Shown here piece by piece: positions 17,694 to 27,150 of a DNA stretch of 64,000 nucleotides. The translations under genes were made by a program, and so were the position numbers. The stretch lies in contig NZ_CP015596.1 in NCBI RefSeq assembly GCF_001644575.1, forward strand, positions 1,240,001 through 1,304,000, written 5' to 3'. This stretch comes from Mycobacterium adipatum. GTDB taxonomy: Bacteria > Actinomycetota > Actinomycetes > Mycobacteriales > Mycobacteriaceae. Position 1 is the stretch's first letter; each line of letters opens with the position of its first letter. The notes below the pieces were generated by a model, which saw only the letters and a list, made by a program, of their open reading frames with translations, ran no database searches and was not told the origin of the DNA.

Positions 17694-18014
17694 ATGGCCG
17701 TTGTCACTTTTGTCTCCCACGACGGCGACAAGCACCAGGTGCCTCTCGATGAAGGCCAGTCACTCATGCAGGTCGCGACCAACAATGCAGTGCCTGGCAT
17801 CGACGGCGACTGCGGAGGCGAAGCGGCGTGCGGTACCTGCCACGTCGTCGTCGATCCGCAGTGGTCCGATCAGGTCGGCTCCTCCGGCGTCGGCGAAGAG
17901 GAGATGCTCGCGATGAACCCCGAGCGTCAGCCGACCTCTCGGCTGTCCTGCCAGATGACGGCCTCCGAGGCATGGGACGGCTTGATCGTCCATCTGCCGG
18001 AGTTCCAGATGTGA
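17694..18014 (+). CDS. [2Fe-2S] ferredoxin of the CYP153 system
   Basis: A 106-residue adrenodoxin-type ferredoxin. The cluster ligands are seen in DCGGEAACGTCHVVV (Cys 40, 46, 49) and RLSCQM near residue 86. It passes electrons from the FAD reductase (19425) to the P450 (18037). The ATG at 17694 has AAGAGGAG just upstream. It is first in a three-gene operon, 22 bases before the P450. The ferredoxin-P450-reductase arrangement matches bacterial CYP153 alkane hydroxylase operons such as that of Mycobacterium sp. HXN-1500 (established for CYP153A6). Confidence 0.95.
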   Translation: MAVVTFVSHDGDKHQVPLDEGQSLMQVATNNAVPGIDGDCGGEAACGTCHVVVDPQWSDQVGSSGVGEEEMLAMNPERQPTSRLSCQMTASEAWDGLIVHLPEFQM

Positions 18015-18036
18015 CGACGAAGGGAAGTGGTCAAAC

Positions 18037-19428
18037 ATGGTAAAAATCTCTGAAAAGGTCGCCGAGAAAGTTCAGGCGACCATCCCGATCGACCTGCAGA
18101 TTCAAGGTGCACACGCCTACGACAAAACTCGGCGTTGGGTGACCGGTACGAACGGGAAGAAACTCTTTGTAGAGCGTCCTATTCCGCCGGCCGAGGAGGT
18201 CGAACTCGCCGACATCGATCTCAGCAATCCTTTTCTCTATCGCCAGGGGCGCTGGCAGTCATACTACGAGCGCCTGCGTAACGAAGCTCCGGTCCATTAT
18301 CAGCGGCACAGTGCCTTCGGCCCGTTTTGGTCCGTCACCCGGCATGCCGACATCGTGGCCGTCGACAAGAATCATGAGGTCTTCTCCGCTGAGCCATTGA
18401 TCGTCATCGGGGTGCCGCCCCGCTTCCTGGATATCAAGATGTTCATCGCGATGGATCCACCACGCCACGACCTGCAGCGGGCGGCTGTCCAAGGGGTGGT
18501 CGCACCCAAGAACCTACGGGAAATGGAGGGTCTGATTCGCTCGCGCGTAAGGGAGGTGCTGGATAACCTCCCCGTGGATCAGCCGTTCGACTGGGTTCAC
18601 GACGTCTCGATCGAGCTGACCGCTCGAATGCTTGCGACCCTGCTGGACTTTCCGTACGAGCAGCGTCGCAAGCTTGTCGAGTGGTCGGATCTGGCAACCT
18701 CGATGGAGCAAACCAACGGCGGTCCCTCGGACCTTGACGAGACGTTCGTCGGCATGCGCGCCATGGCCCGAGATCTCAGCCGGCACTGGCACGACAAGGC
18801 GGCCCGGACCGGTGCCGGAGAAGAGCCTGGGTTCGATCTGATCACCATGCTGCAGAGCAATGAAAGCACCAAAGACCTGATCGACCGGCCGATGGAGTTC
18901 TTGGGCAACCTTCTGCTGCTGATCGTCGGAGGCAACGACACGACCCGGAACTCGATGAGCGGCGGCGTTCTCGCGTTGAACCGCTACCCGGACCAGTTCG
19001 AGAAGCTGAAAGCAAATCCCGACCTGATCCCCAACATGAACTCCGAGATTATCCGATGGCAGACGCCACTCGCCTACATGCGCCGGATCGCCAAGGCCGA
19101 CACCATGCTGAATGGTCAGTTCATTCGCAAGGGTGACAAGGTCGTGATGTGGTACGCATCGGGAAACCGCGATGAGCGCGTATTCGATCGGCCCGACGAC
19201 TTCATCATCGACCGGGACAACGCCCGCAACCACATCTCTTTCGGGTTCGGCGTCCACCGCTGTATGGGCAACCGGTTGGCCGAGATGCAGTTGCGGATCC
19301 TGTGGGAGGAGCTGCTTCCTCGTTTCGAGAAGATCGAGGTCATTGGTGAGCCCGAATACGTGCAATCCAACTTCGTCAGGGGAATCAGCAAGCTGATGGT
19401 CCGCCTCACCCCGAAAGCCGGCGCATGA
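18037..19428 (+). CDS. CYP153-family cytochrome P450 alkane hydroxylase
   Basis: A 463-residue soluble P450. I-helix GGNDTTRNSMSGG near residue 306, ExxR helix EIIRWQTP, and heme loop FGFGVHRCMGNRLAE with Cys intact near residue 409. The GGNDTTRNSM and HISFGFGVHRCMGNRLAEMQ blocks, the long N-terminus and the ferredoxin/reductase neighbours point to CYP153, which hydroxylates the terminal carbon of medium-chain alkanes or fatty acids. GAAGGGAAG precedes the ATG. Its stop overlaps the reductase start (ATGA). The downstream alcohol dehydrogenase and acyl-CoA ligase could carry the product to beta-oxidation. Confidence 0.93.
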   Translation: MVKISEKVAEKVQATIPIDLQIQGAHAYDKTRRWVTGTNGKKLFVERPIPPAEEVELADIDLSNPFLYRQGRWQSYYERLRNEAPVHYQRHSAFGPFWSVTRHADIVAVDKNHEVFSAEPLIVIGVPPRFLDIKMFIAMDPPRHDLQRAAVQGVVAPKNLREMEGLIRSRVREVLDNLPVDQPFDWVHDVSIELTARMLATLLDFPYEQRRKLVEWSDLATSMEQTNGGPSDLDETFVGMRAMARDLSRHWHDKAARTGAGEEPGFDLITMLQSNESTKDLIDRPMEFLGNLLLLIVGGNDTTRNSMSGGVLALNRYPDQFEKLKANPDLIPNMNSEIIRWQTPLAYMRRIAKADTMLNGQFIRKGDKVVMWYASGNRDERVFDRPDDFIIDRDNARNHISFGFGVHRCMGNRLAEMQLRILWEELLPRFEKIEVIGEPEYVQSNFVRGISKLMVRLTPKAGA

Positions 19429-20627
19429 CTTTGCATCGAGCGGTCATCGTGGGCGCCAGCCACGCGGGCGCCCAACTGGCGGCCAGCCTTCGTCAAGAAG
19501 GATGGGACGGCGAGATCGTCCTCGTCGGCAATGAATCGGCAGCGCCCTACCAACGCCCTCCGCTGTCGAAGGCATATCTGGCCGGGAACTGCACAGTCGA
19601 CAAGCTCGCGATCCGCAGCGCCGAGTTTTACACAAAGCTGCGAATCGAAGTTCTGGATGCGACGGTGGAGGCAATCGATCGCGCAGCGGGTCACCTCTCG
19701 CTGAGCACCGGCGAGGTGCTGCCCTACGACAGGCTCGCGCTGTGCACGGGCGCGCGCCCCCGTCGGCTCTCCACCCCAGGCGCCGACCTGGCCGGAGTCT
19801 TCTACCTACGCACCGCGGCGGACGTCGAGATGATCCGAGACGCCACCAGACCGGGGCGTCGAGCCGTGATCATCGGCGGCGGTTACATCGGATTGGAGAC
19901 GGCTGCCTCCTTGCGTGCGTTGGGTCTAGAGGTCACCGTGCTCGAGGCGACGGAGCGCGTCCTCGAACGGGTGACCGCCCCGGAGGTATCGGCGTTCTTC
20001 GACCGGATCCACCGGGAGGCGGGCGTCAACATCCAGACGGGCGCGCGGGTCGAGGCTCTGTCTGGCGACGGCAAAGTCGGCGAAGTAGTCCTGGCCGGTG
20101 GCGAATCGATTTCCGCCGACCTCGTCATTGTCGGCATCGGCGTTGAGCCGAACACCGAGCTCGCCGCTGCCGCGGGCTTGGTCGTCGACAACGGCGTCGT
20201 GATCGACGACCAAGCCCAGACCAGCGACTCCGCCATCATGGCCGCCGGGGACTGCGTCAGCCACGACATGGCTCGTTACGGCCGCCGTATACGTCTGGAG
20301 TCCGTGCCCAGTGCGGCCGAGCAGGCCAAAGTCGCGGCGGCGACTTTGTGCGGGAAGTCCAAGAAGATATCAGCGCTGCCTTGGTTTTGGTCAGATCAAT
20401 ACGACCTCAAGCTCCAGATCGCGGGTCTCAACACCGGGTACGACGAGGTGGTCCTCAGCGGCGACCCGACCCGCGACCGCGACTTCACCTGCTTCTACCT
20501 GCGTGCCGGCGAGCTCATCGCCGCCGACTGCATCAATCGCCCCCGCGACTTCATGTTCAGCAAGCGGGTCATTACGCAGCAGGTCCCCGTCGAACGGGCC
20601 GAACTCATGCTCGCCGGCTCGGTCTGA
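19425..20627 (+). CDS. FAD-dependent ferredoxin reductase
   Basis: A 400-residue NAD(P)H-dependent reductase of the rubredoxin/putidaredoxin reductase class. FAD motif GASHAGAQLAASLR at the N-terminus, second Rossmann motif IGGGYIGLETAASLR near residue 150, and the GDC motif MAAGDCVSHDM in which Asp contacts the flavin. A C-terminal reductase domain (LPWFWSDQYDLKLQIAGLN) is present. It reduces the ferredoxin encoded at 17694. ATG at 19425 overlaps the P450 stop by four bases. Length is normal for the family. Confidence 0.95.
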   Translation: MTLHRAVIVGASHAGAQLAASLRQEGWDGEIVLVGNESAAPYQRPPLSKAYLAGNCTVDKLAIRSAEFYTKLRIEVLDATVEAIDRAAGHLSLSTGEVLPYDRLALCTGARPRRLSTPGADLAGVFYLRTAADVEMIRDATRPGRRAVIIGGGYIGLETAASLRALGLEVTVLEATERVLERVTAPEVSAFFDRIHREAGVNIQTGARVEALSGDGKVGEVVLAGGESISADLVIVGIGVEPNTELAAAAGLVVDNGVVIDDQAQTSDSAIMAAGDCVSHDMARYGRRIRLESVPSAAEQAKVAAATLCGKSKKISALPWFWSDQYDLKLQIAGLNTGYDEVVLSGDPTRDRDFTCFYLRAGELIAADCINRPRDFMFSKRVITQQVPVERAELMLAGSV

Positions 20628-20826
20628 GGTCATGGCTGCATGGGCGATGGGACGGCGACTGCGATTGCGACGCGTGTGTCGGAGACGAACGTCAGCGAGA
20701 ACCGCCATCCAACTCCGCTGGCCGCGGGGACTGGCTAGCGGATGCCGCCGGGCACCTCGGCGGTGTTACCGCAGCGCATCAGAAGCTAGTGGAGGTCGCC
20801 AACAGGCGTGACGATTTTTGCGGGGG

Positions 20827-20850
20827 GAGCATCGTCTTGAGTCGATGCTC
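20827..20850. other. Perfect short hairpin
   Basis: GAGCATCG, 8-base loop, CGATGCTC, lying between the reductase stop (20627) and the SCP2 gene. No T-run follows, so it is not a classical intrinsic terminator. It may attenuate read-through from the CYP153 operon or bind a regulator. Confidence 0.4.
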
Positions 20851-20892
20851 GCGACTGTTCTGTTCTGACAACGAGATTGGTGGAGATTGACG

Positions 20893-21303
20893 GTGGCGGT
20901 ATTCAAGGACGAGGACGAGGTCTATGCCTTCTTGGGTGGGATCTTTCAACGGGGCTTGGAGAAGGAGGGACTGGCGGACAAGCTCGCAAATTCGGGTGTG
21001 GTGTTACGGGTGCACTACACCGATCCGGACGCGGTGGTAACGGTGGACATGCCGAAGAAGGTGGTGGAGACCGGAGCGGCCAGTACCGCGGTGCCCAACG
21101 TGGAGTTGTTCATGTCGGCGGACACTGGAAACAAGTTCTGGCTGGGCAAGGTGAACCTGACGATGGCGATGGCCAAGGGGACGGTGCGCGCAAAGGGCCC
21201 GGTGCCGAAGTTGATCAAGTTGATTCCGCAGGCCAAGAATCTGTTCCCCGAGTACCGGTTGATGCTGCAGAGTCAGGATCGGCAGGACCTCATCGATGCG
21301 TGA
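20893..21303 (+). CDS. SCP2 sterol/lipid-transfer domain protein
   Basis: About 136 residues forming a single SCP2-like domain (VYAFLGGIFQRGL ... VTVDMPKKV ... VELFMSADTGNKFWLGKVNLTMAMAKGTVRAKG). Such proteins bind lipids or acyl-CoAs and are common near sterol and fatty-acid catabolic enzymes in mycobacteria. The GTG at 20893 is favoured: GGAGA lies six bases upstream, whereas it directly abuts the in-frame TTG at 20887. It lies 36 bases before the acyl-CoA ligase, probably one transcript. Confidence 0.87.
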   Translation: MAVFKDEDEVYAFLGGIFQRGLEKEGLADKLANSGVVLRVHYTDPDAVVTVDMPKKVVETGAASTAVPNVELFMSADTGNKFWLGKVNLTMAMAKGTVRAKGPVPKLIKLIPQAKNLFPEYRLMLQSQDRQDLIDA

Positions 21304-21339
21304 CCGTCGCCTCATCAAGGGTTGTCGGGCGGGCTCTCG

Positions 21340-22968
21340 ATGAGGAGCACGATGCAGGACGTTGCGTTGACGGTGCCCGCGATCGTGGCCCATGCTGCGG
21401 CAGTCCATGGCGATCGCGAGGTGTTGACCGCACGCGGACCCCAACAGATCTCTGGGGTGTCGTATCATGAGTTGGGGCAGCGTGCGGCGCGGTTGGCGAA
21501 TGCGTTGCGCGAGATAGGCATTTGTGGAGACGAGCGTGTCGCGACGCTGCAGTGGAGCAACCAGGAGCACCTGGACTGTTACGCGGCGGTGCCGTCGATG
21601 GGTGCGGTGCTACATACGTTGAATCTGCGGCTGCCACCTGAACAGCTGACGTGGATCGCCAATCATGCCGAAGATCAGGTGATCATCGTCGACGGTACGG
21701 TGCTGAACCTGTTGGCGGCGGCGTTGCCGTCGATGACCTCGGTGCGCACGGTGCTGGTGACCGGCACGGGTGATCTTACCGCAGTGCAGGGCTGCGGAAA
21801 GGACGTCCTTCGCTACGACGATGTGGTGGCAGCCCAGCCGAGCACGTTCGACTGGCCCGACGTCGACGAGCAGTCGGCCGCAGCGATGTGCTACACGAGC
21901 GGTACTACCGGGCACCCGAAAGGCGTTGTCTACAGCCACCGTTCGACGTGGTTGCACTCTCAATCGGCGTGCACCTCGAACGCCTTGGGCATCGGTCATG
22001 ACGACACGGTGTTGGCGATCGTTCCGATGTTCCACGCTAATGCCTGGGGGTTGCCGTATGCGGCGATGATGGCGGGGGCGCAGCTTCTGCTGCCTGACCG
22101 TTTCCTGCAGGCGGGGCCATTGGTGGAGATGATCGAGGCGGCCCGGCCCACGATGGCGGGCGCTGTGCCGACGATCTGGACCGATGTCTTGCACTACCTG
22201 CGCGACAATCCCGGCCACGACGTGAGTTCGCTGGAGATGGTGGCGTGCGGTGGTTCGGCGGTTCCGAGGTCGTTGATGACTGCCTATGACGAACTGGGCA
22301 TCCGAATCGTGCAGGCCTGGGGGATGACTGAGACCTCCCCGCTGGCTGCGGTCGCTCTGCCGCGGAACACCGACACCCCGGAGAGGTCCCTTTACCTGCG
22401 GGGAACCCAAGGCAGGGTAGTGGCCGGTGTGCAGGCGCGCATCGTTGATGACAGCGGTGCAGAACAACCTTGGGACGGACTGTCGGTGGGGGAGATTCAG
22501 ATCCGCGGCCCGTGGATCACTCAGTCCTATTACGAGCATGACAGTCCGGCGGTGTCGCCGGACGGTTGGTTATGCACCGGGGATGTCGGGACCATCAGCG
22601 CCGATGCGTTCATCACTCTCACCGACCGCGCCAAAGACGTGATCAAGTCTGGAGGGGAGTGGATCTCCTCGGTGGAATTGGAGAACGAGTTGGCCGCTCA
22701 CCCTGCAGTACGCACCGCCACGGTGATTGGAGTGCCCGACGACAAGTGGCAGGAACGGCCGCTGGCAGTGGTGGTCCTGGCCGCTGACTGCACCGCCACC
22801 GCTGCGGAGTTGACTGAGTTCCTGCGTGCACGGGTGGCCAAGTGGTGGCTACCGGAACGGTGGGCGTTCGTCGCCGACGTTCCGTTGACGTCTACTGGCA
22901 AGTTCGACAAGAAGAAGCTGCGCCGCCAGCATGCCGACGGTGAGCTCGCCGTCGAGACGCTGGCGTGA
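21340..22968 (+). CDS. Acyl-CoA synthetase (FadD-like AMP-dependent ligase)
   Basis: A 542-residue adenylate-forming ligase activating a carboxylic acid to its CoA thioester with ATP. Seen are the P-loop [11 protein letters not shown] near residue 188, the WGMTETSP motif near residue 329, a CTGDVG motif, the [15 protein letters not shown] hinge, and the C-terminal catalytic Lys in [10 protein letters not shown]. The ATG at 21340 gives the family-typical N-terminus [11 protein letters not shown]; a TTG at 21322 is possible. Lies between SCP2 and alcohol dehydrogenase genes, fitting an alkanol to fatty acyl-CoA route. Confidence 0.92.
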   Translation: MRSTMQDVALTVPAIVAHAAAVHGDREVLTARGPQQISGVSYHELGQRAARLANALREIGICGDERVATLQWSNQEHLDCYAAVPSMGAVLHTLNLRLPPEQLTWIANHAEDQVIIVDGTVLNLLAAALPSMTSVRTVLVTGTGDLTAVQGCGKDVLRYDDVVAAQPSTFDWPDVDEQSAAAMCYTSGTTGHPKGVVYSHRSTWLHSQSACTSNALGIGHDDTVLAIVPMFHANAWGLPYAAMMAGAQLLLPDRFLQAGPLVEMIEAARPTMAGAVPTIWTDVLHYLRDNPGHDVSSLEMVACGGSAVPRSLMTAYDELGIRIVQAWGMTETSPLAAVALPRNTDTPERSLYLRGTQGRVVAGVQARIVDDSGAEQPWDGLSVGEIQIRGPWITQSYYEHDSPAVSPDGWLCTGDVGTISADAFITLTDRAKDVIKSGGEWISSVELENELAAHPAVRTATVIGVPDDKWQERPLAVVVLAADCTATAAELTEFLRARVAKWWLPERWAFVADVPLTSTGKFDKKKLRRQHADGELAVETLA

Positions 22969-23013
22969 ACCATCCACTGCTACGGAAGCACCGACGTTGA
23001 GGAGAGGACACAC

Positions 23014-24120
23014 ATGAAAACACGCGCTGCCGTGCTCTGGGGCTTGGGAGAGAAGTGGGAGGTTGATGAGATCGAGCTGGATCCGCCCGGTGCGGATGAA
23101 GTGCTGGTCCGGTTGACCGCCAGCGGGTTGTGCCATTCAGACGAACACCTGGTGACCGGTGATCTGCCGTTTCCGCTGCCCGTCGTCGGTGGTCATGAAG
23201 GCGCCGGCACCGTGGTCGAGGTGGGTGCAGGTGTCGAGGACCTGGCCGAGGGCGATTCGGTCATCCTGACGTTCCTGCCGTCTTGCGGGCACTGCTCTTA
23301 CTGCGCGCGCGGGATGGGAAACCTGTGCGACATGGGTGCGGCGATCATGATGGGACCCCAGATCGACGGCACCTACCGCTTCCATGCCCGCGGCGAGGAT
23401 GTCGGCCAGATGTGCTTGCTGGGCACGTTCTCGGAATACACCGTGGTGCCGAAGGCCTCCTTGGTCAAGGTTGACCACGGGACACCGTTGGACAAGGCGG
23501 CCTTGATCGGTTGCGGTGTCACGACCGGTTACGGCTCGGCGGTACGCACCGGTGACGTGCGCGCCGGGGATACCGTGGTCGTGATCGGCGCCGGCGGCAT
23601 CGGCATGAATGCGATCCAAGGCGCCCGCATCGCTGGCGCGTTGACCATCGTGGCTGTCGACCCAGTGGAGTTCAAGCGCGAACAAGCTGGCGGTTTCGGC
23701 GCGACGCATGCCGTTGCCACCATCGATGAGGCCTGGTCACTGATCAGCGACATCACCCGTGGCAAACTCGCCGACGTCTGCGTCTTGACCACCGACGTCG
23801 CCGAAGGGGCCTACACCGCTGAGGCGCTATCACTGGTCGGTAAACGCGGCCGTGTGGTCATTACCGCGATCGGACACCCCGAAGACACGTCGATGTCGGG
23901 CTCGCTGCTGGAATTAACGCTGTATGAAAAGCAGATCCGCGGTGCCCTCTACGGCTCGTCCAACGCCGCCCACGACATCCCGCGGCTCGTCGAACTCTAC
24001 AACTCCGGACAACTCAAACTCGACGAGCTGATCACCCGTGAGTACACCCTCGATGAGATCAATGAGGGCTACGACGACATGCGGTCAGGCCGCAACATCC
24101 GAGGACTCATCCGATTCTGA
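23014..24120 (+). CDS. Zinc-dependent alcohol dehydrogenase (NDMA-dependent type)
   Basis: A 368-residue MDR alcohol dehydrogenase. Catalytic zinc residues are visible in GLCHSDEH (Cys, His) and GGHEGAG (His-Glu). The structural-zinc cysteines lie in CGHCSYCARGMGNLC. The NAD motif GAGGIGMNAIQGA is near residue 195. The insertion AAIMMGPQIDGTYRFHARGE resembles the mycobacterial TIGR03989 group, which keeps its nicotinamide tightly bound and uses the artificial acceptor NDMA. A GAGGAGAGG-rich leader precedes ATG 23014. It would oxidise the primary alcohol made by an alkane hydroxylase. Confidence 0.92.
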   Translation: MKTRAAVLWGLGEKWEVDEIELDPPGADEVLVRLTASGLCHSDEHLVTGDLPFPLPVVGGHEGAGTVVEVGAGVEDLAEGDSVILTFLPSCGHCSYCARGMGNLCDMGAAIMMGPQIDGTYRFHARGEDVGQMCLLGTFSEYTVVPKASLVKVDHGTPLDKAALIGCGVTTGYGSAVRTGDVRAGDTVVVIGAGGIGMNAIQGARIAGALTIVAVDPVEFKREQAGGFGATHAVATIDEAWSLISDITRGKLADVCVLTTDVAEGAYTAEALSLVGKRGRVVITAIGHPEDTSMSGSLLELTLYEKQIRGALYGSSNAAHDIPRLVELYNSGQLKLDELITREYTLDEINEGYDDMRSGRNIRGLIRF

Positions 24121-24390
24121 CAGAGCACCGAAAGCAGGGAAGCGCAAAACGGCACCAAGCGAGCTCAGTACAACGATGGCGATGCTGCGGGTCAGGGGCT
24201 CTCACCGTTGACGCTTTGATGCGGATAGCGATCGAAAGCAATGTTTCCCATAGTCATAGGCGGTCGAGCTGCGCGGGTGAGATTGGCTGCGGTCGACCAG
24301 TTCTGGCACCTACCGCCAGCCGCGACGCCTTGATGGAACGTAGCTTTCGATGAGTCTTAACAGTGCTATTGGACAAGAGAGGAAGCGGCG

Positions 24391-25491
24391 ATGGCGAGGA
24401 TTGAAATTCCCTATCCCCACAGGAGAGGAGGGCACTGTGGTTCCGGTGCGCTGCGTGACCTTACTGAATGGGCACAACTAGGATGGGGGACAGAAACACT
24501 CAGTGAAGGATTGGTCTTCACCCTCGGCGGAGCCTTGGACTTCTCGTACGTCCGCTCTACGCAATTGTTTCCCCAGATCTACCTGGTAGGACGAGGAAGC
24601 GACCTGGAAAAAGACTACCTCTCCCGAGTTGGTGCAAACTGCGTAGTGCGATCGACCGATGACGCAGACGTGGGATGGTCATTTGTTACCGACGAAGTCG
24701 ACAAGGGCCGACCCGTCATGGTCTGGGCTGACATCGGCGAACTTCCTTACCTGCGCGTCCGATTGCACATGAGCCGTCACGACATCGTCATCACCGGATA
24801 TGATGACGAACAAGGGGTTGCCTATGTGGTCGATAATGACCGCGAGACCACCCAAACGGTGGCTTATGACGACCTGCGCCGGGCGCGGTCCTCGGTAGGG
24901 TTCCCTACACCGACCCGGCACACCACATATCACGTCGACTGGCCGGAGCGAGTGCCCGACCTTGGGCCGATTGCCGCCACTGCATTAGCCGCGAGCGCAG
25001 CTTTCATGCGCGGCGGTGCCGTAGGTGCGCCGCTACTGCGCATCGAGGCAGCTGAAGTCGAGGCCTCCGGTTTGAAGGGTGTGCAGGAGTTCGCCGATGA
25101 CGTACGGCATTGGCCAACGGTGTTTGATGACGACGCCCTGACCGCGGCATTGTTCGGGCTCGGGGCGTTCATCGAGAAAGCCGGAACCGGTGGCGGGCTC
25201 TTTCGTATGCTGCAAGCACAAGGTTGCCAGAATATCGCCGATCTCCTCGGGGACGCCGCCGCAGCCGAAGCGGCGGCCGCGGCCCGACACGCTTCCCAAG
25301 CGTGGTCTGAGCTTGCGGCCGCAGCCACCGATGCCGGCACATCGCTACGGAGTCGTAGTCTCGCTGCGGCCAAAATCGCCGCGACGATCCCGGACTCCGA
25401 AACACGCCTCGTCGAAGCCCTCGAAACGGCCAGTCGATCCGTTGGCACTGTCGATACCGGCCTCGAGGCTTATCTGAAAGGCTATCTGTGA
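24391..25491 (+). CDS. BtrH N-terminal domain / DUF4872 protein
   Basis: A 366-residue protein with a BtrH_N-like papain-fold N-terminus. HCGSGALRDLTEW (residues 15-27) places the candidate catalytic Cys and GLVFTLGGALDFSYV follows. A RHDIVITGYDDEQGVAYVVDND segment provides a candidate His and Asp. A DUF4872-type C-terminal helical region follows. BtrH in butirosin synthesis transfers an acyl group from a carrier protein. Here no carrier protein is encoded nearby, so the acyl donor may be a CoA ester (inference). The C-terminal third is very Ala-rich. Its stop overlaps the GTG of the transglutaminase-like gene (GTGA), so the two are coupled. Preceded by a 270-base gene-free gap probably holding the promoter. 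Confidence 0.8.
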   Translation: MARIEIPYPHRRGGHCGSGALRDLTEWAQLGWGTETLSEGLVFTLGGALDFSYVRSTQLFPQIYLVGRGSDLEKDYLSRVGANCVVRSTDDADVGWSFVTDEVDKGRPVMVWADIGELPYLRVRLHMSRHDIVITGYDDEQGVAYVVDNDRETTQTVAYDDLRRARSSVGFPTPTRHTTYHVDWPERVPDLGPIAATALAASAAFMRGGAVGAPLLRIEAAEVEASGLKGVQEFADDVRHWPTVFDDDALTAALFGLGAFIEKAGTGGGLFRMLQAQGCQNIADLLGDAAAAEAAAAARHASQAWSELAAAATDAGTSLRSRSLAAAKIAATIPDSETRLVEALETASRSVGTVDTGLEAYLKGYL

Positions 25492-26156
25492 GCGACACTT
25501 CAAACGAATCGAGTTTCCTGGAGACAACTGGGTTCCTCGATTGGCAGCACGACGATGTACAGCGCTTCACCGAGGACGCGGTCGGTGACGTTCGTGACCC
25601 TGTGCAGAAGGCGAGGTTGATCTTCACCGCTGTGCGGGACAGGATTTGGTACGATCCCTATAGCACCGACGACGATCCCGAGCATTATCGGGCGAGCTAT
25701 GTAGCGACAGCGTCGAGGGCGTATTGCATACCGAAGGCGGTGCTGCTGACCGCGGCAGCTCGTGCGGCGGGCATTCCGGCCCGGCTCGGATTCGCGGACG
25801 TGCGCAACCATCTGCAGACCACCACATTGCGTGCCCGGATGGGAGGTACCGACGTGTTCGTCTACCACGGATATAGCGAATTACAACTCAACAACCGCTG
25901 GGTGAAGGCCACTCCGGCGTTCAATGCCGAGCTCTGCGCGCGATTCGGTGTACCTCCGATCGACTTCGACGGCCACACCGATGCGCTCCTCCATGCCTAC
26001 GACGGTGGGGGAAGCCAACACATGGAGTACCTCAACGACCGCGGTTGGTACCACGATCTCCCCTTCACCGACATCGTTACAGAGTTGCATCACCGGTACG
26101 GCCCGCTCATGGCTGGCGCTGGAGCCCAGCGTGACGCCTTCTCCCAGGAGTTGTGA
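25488..26156 (+). CDS. Transglutaminase-like cysteine protease-fold protein
   Basis: 222 residues with a transglutaminase-like core. SRAYCIPKAVLLTAAARAAG carries the nucleophilic Cys with the helix that follows it in the fold. IPARLGFADVRNHL and VYHGYSELQLNNRWVKATPAFN carry the His strand. The usual Asp of the triad is not in the canonical DPT position; the sequence there is TPAFN, so the third residue may be Asn or lie elsewhere. GTG start at 25488, four-base overlap with the BtrH_N gene. Two different Cys-dependent folds encoded in tandem suggest a two-step acyl or peptide transfer or hydrolysis. Function unknown. Confidence 0.8.
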   Translation: MSDTSNESSFLETTGFLDWQHDDVQRFTEDAVGDVRDPVQKARLIFTAVRDRIWYDPYSTDDDPEHYRASYVATASRAYCIPKAVLLTAAARAAGIPARLGFADVRNHLQTTTLRARMGGTDVFVYHGYSELQLNNRWVKATPAFNAELCARFGVPPIDFDGHTDALLHAYDGGGSQHMEYLNDRGWYHDLPFTDIVTELHHRYGPLMAGAGAQRDAFSQEL

Positions 26157-26410
26157 GGCGCTGCGGACTGTGTGCCAGTTCATTGTGACGCGATCTGGCC
26201 GGCTATGAATACACTGCAGTCCAAGGGATTACGGGCAGGACCAGATAGCCGACAGTGTCCTAATCGGAAGGTGTGTCGCAGCGATGATCTCGGCGGGCTA
26301 ACGAGTCCTACATACATATCTACCGGCGATCAGCCCAGTCGACGCCGGCGCAATTCTTCAGTCGTGTGGTGAACCACGCGCTACGAGGGTCTATTTAGGA
26401 GGGTTTCGTC

Positions 26411-26965
26411 ATCGAAGAGCAAGCGGAAGAAGATTCGGCCATCGCATGGTGGCATAGCTTTCAGGATCGTGCTGTCGCCGCCGACGGCGACTACCTTGAT
26501 GCGCACCACCCGTGGTGCCTTGGTTGCGGCACAGACAATCCGCACGGTCATCGCCTGCGAGCGCGTCGGCATGGCGACGGGGTGGGTGCCAGGCATATCT
26601 TCGACGGCAGACATCGCGGCGCACCCGGTATCGCACATGGCGGCGCAGTCATGACCGTACTCGACGACATGGTGGGCATGTTGCTGTACGTCGTCGGTGA
26701 GATGGCCGTCACCCGCAGGTTCGATACCGAGTTCTACGCGCCGGTGTTGCTGGGGGTCCCCTACGAGGTCAGCGCGGAGCTGGTGTCCAAGACCGGCCGG
26801 AAACTCGAAGTCCGGACAGAATTGCGCGAGGAGACTACCGGTCAGCTAGTCGCGTCCGCCTCAGGGTTATTCGTCGTCGTCACGATGGCGCACTTCACTA
26901 GTTCCATACAGAAGGCGACTTCGACACCCTGCATTGTGCGGTCACCCAGGGAGGGAAGATGCTGA
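26411..26965 (+). CDS. PaaI-type hotdog thioesterase, apparent AUC start
   Basis: About 184 residues. The conserved N-terminal CLGCGTDNPHGHRLR block and the hotdog segment FDGRHRGAPGIAHGGAVMTVLDDMVG mark a PaaI-like acyl-CoA thioesterase, paralogous to the one at 29452-29970. The frame begins after an in-frame TAG, and no ATG, GTG or TTG precedes the conserved block. An excellent AGGAGGG (26397-26403) sits seven bases before ATC at 26411, which is the likely start. The in-frame GTG at 26582 would delete the conserved block. The C-terminus after VVVTMAHF diverges from the paralogue and may be frame-altered. If AUC is not used, this is a pseudogene. Confidence 0.65.
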   Translation: MEEQAEEDSAIAWWHSFQDRAVAADGDYLDAHHPWCLGCGTDNPHGHRLRARRHGDGVGARHIFDGRHRGAPGIAHGGAVMTVLDDMVGMLLYVVGEMAVTRRFDTEFYAPVLLGVPYEVSAELVSKTGRKLEVRTELREETTGQLVASASGLFVVVTMAHFTSSIQKATSTPCIVRSPREGRC

Positions 26966-27011
26966 GCACCAGCCTTGGAGGTGGCGCACGGCTGGCCGCG
27001 CGCGTTCCACG

Positions 27012-27150
27012 TCTCTTACCCCGCTCGACGCAAACATCATCAACGCACTCATGTACCTGGTCGCCGAGGATCACCTCCACCAGACGGCGGCCACGGGTCA
27101 GCGCCGTCGTATTCGACGGCCCGCGCCCGCGCACAGGAGACCGGTCATGA
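27012..27150 (+). pseudogene. C-terminal remnant of a short-chain dehydrogenase
   Basis: One frame reads LTPLDANIINALMYLVAED, which is the usual last-helix region of SDR enzymes. After a frame change near 27090 the sequence reads VSAVVFDGPRP, matching the TGSAVVVDGG end of SDRs, and stops at TGA 27148-27150. That stop overlaps the ATG (27147) of the LLM oxidoreductase gene as ATGA, a fossil of translational coupling. The catalytic part is missing. Confidence 0.6.
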
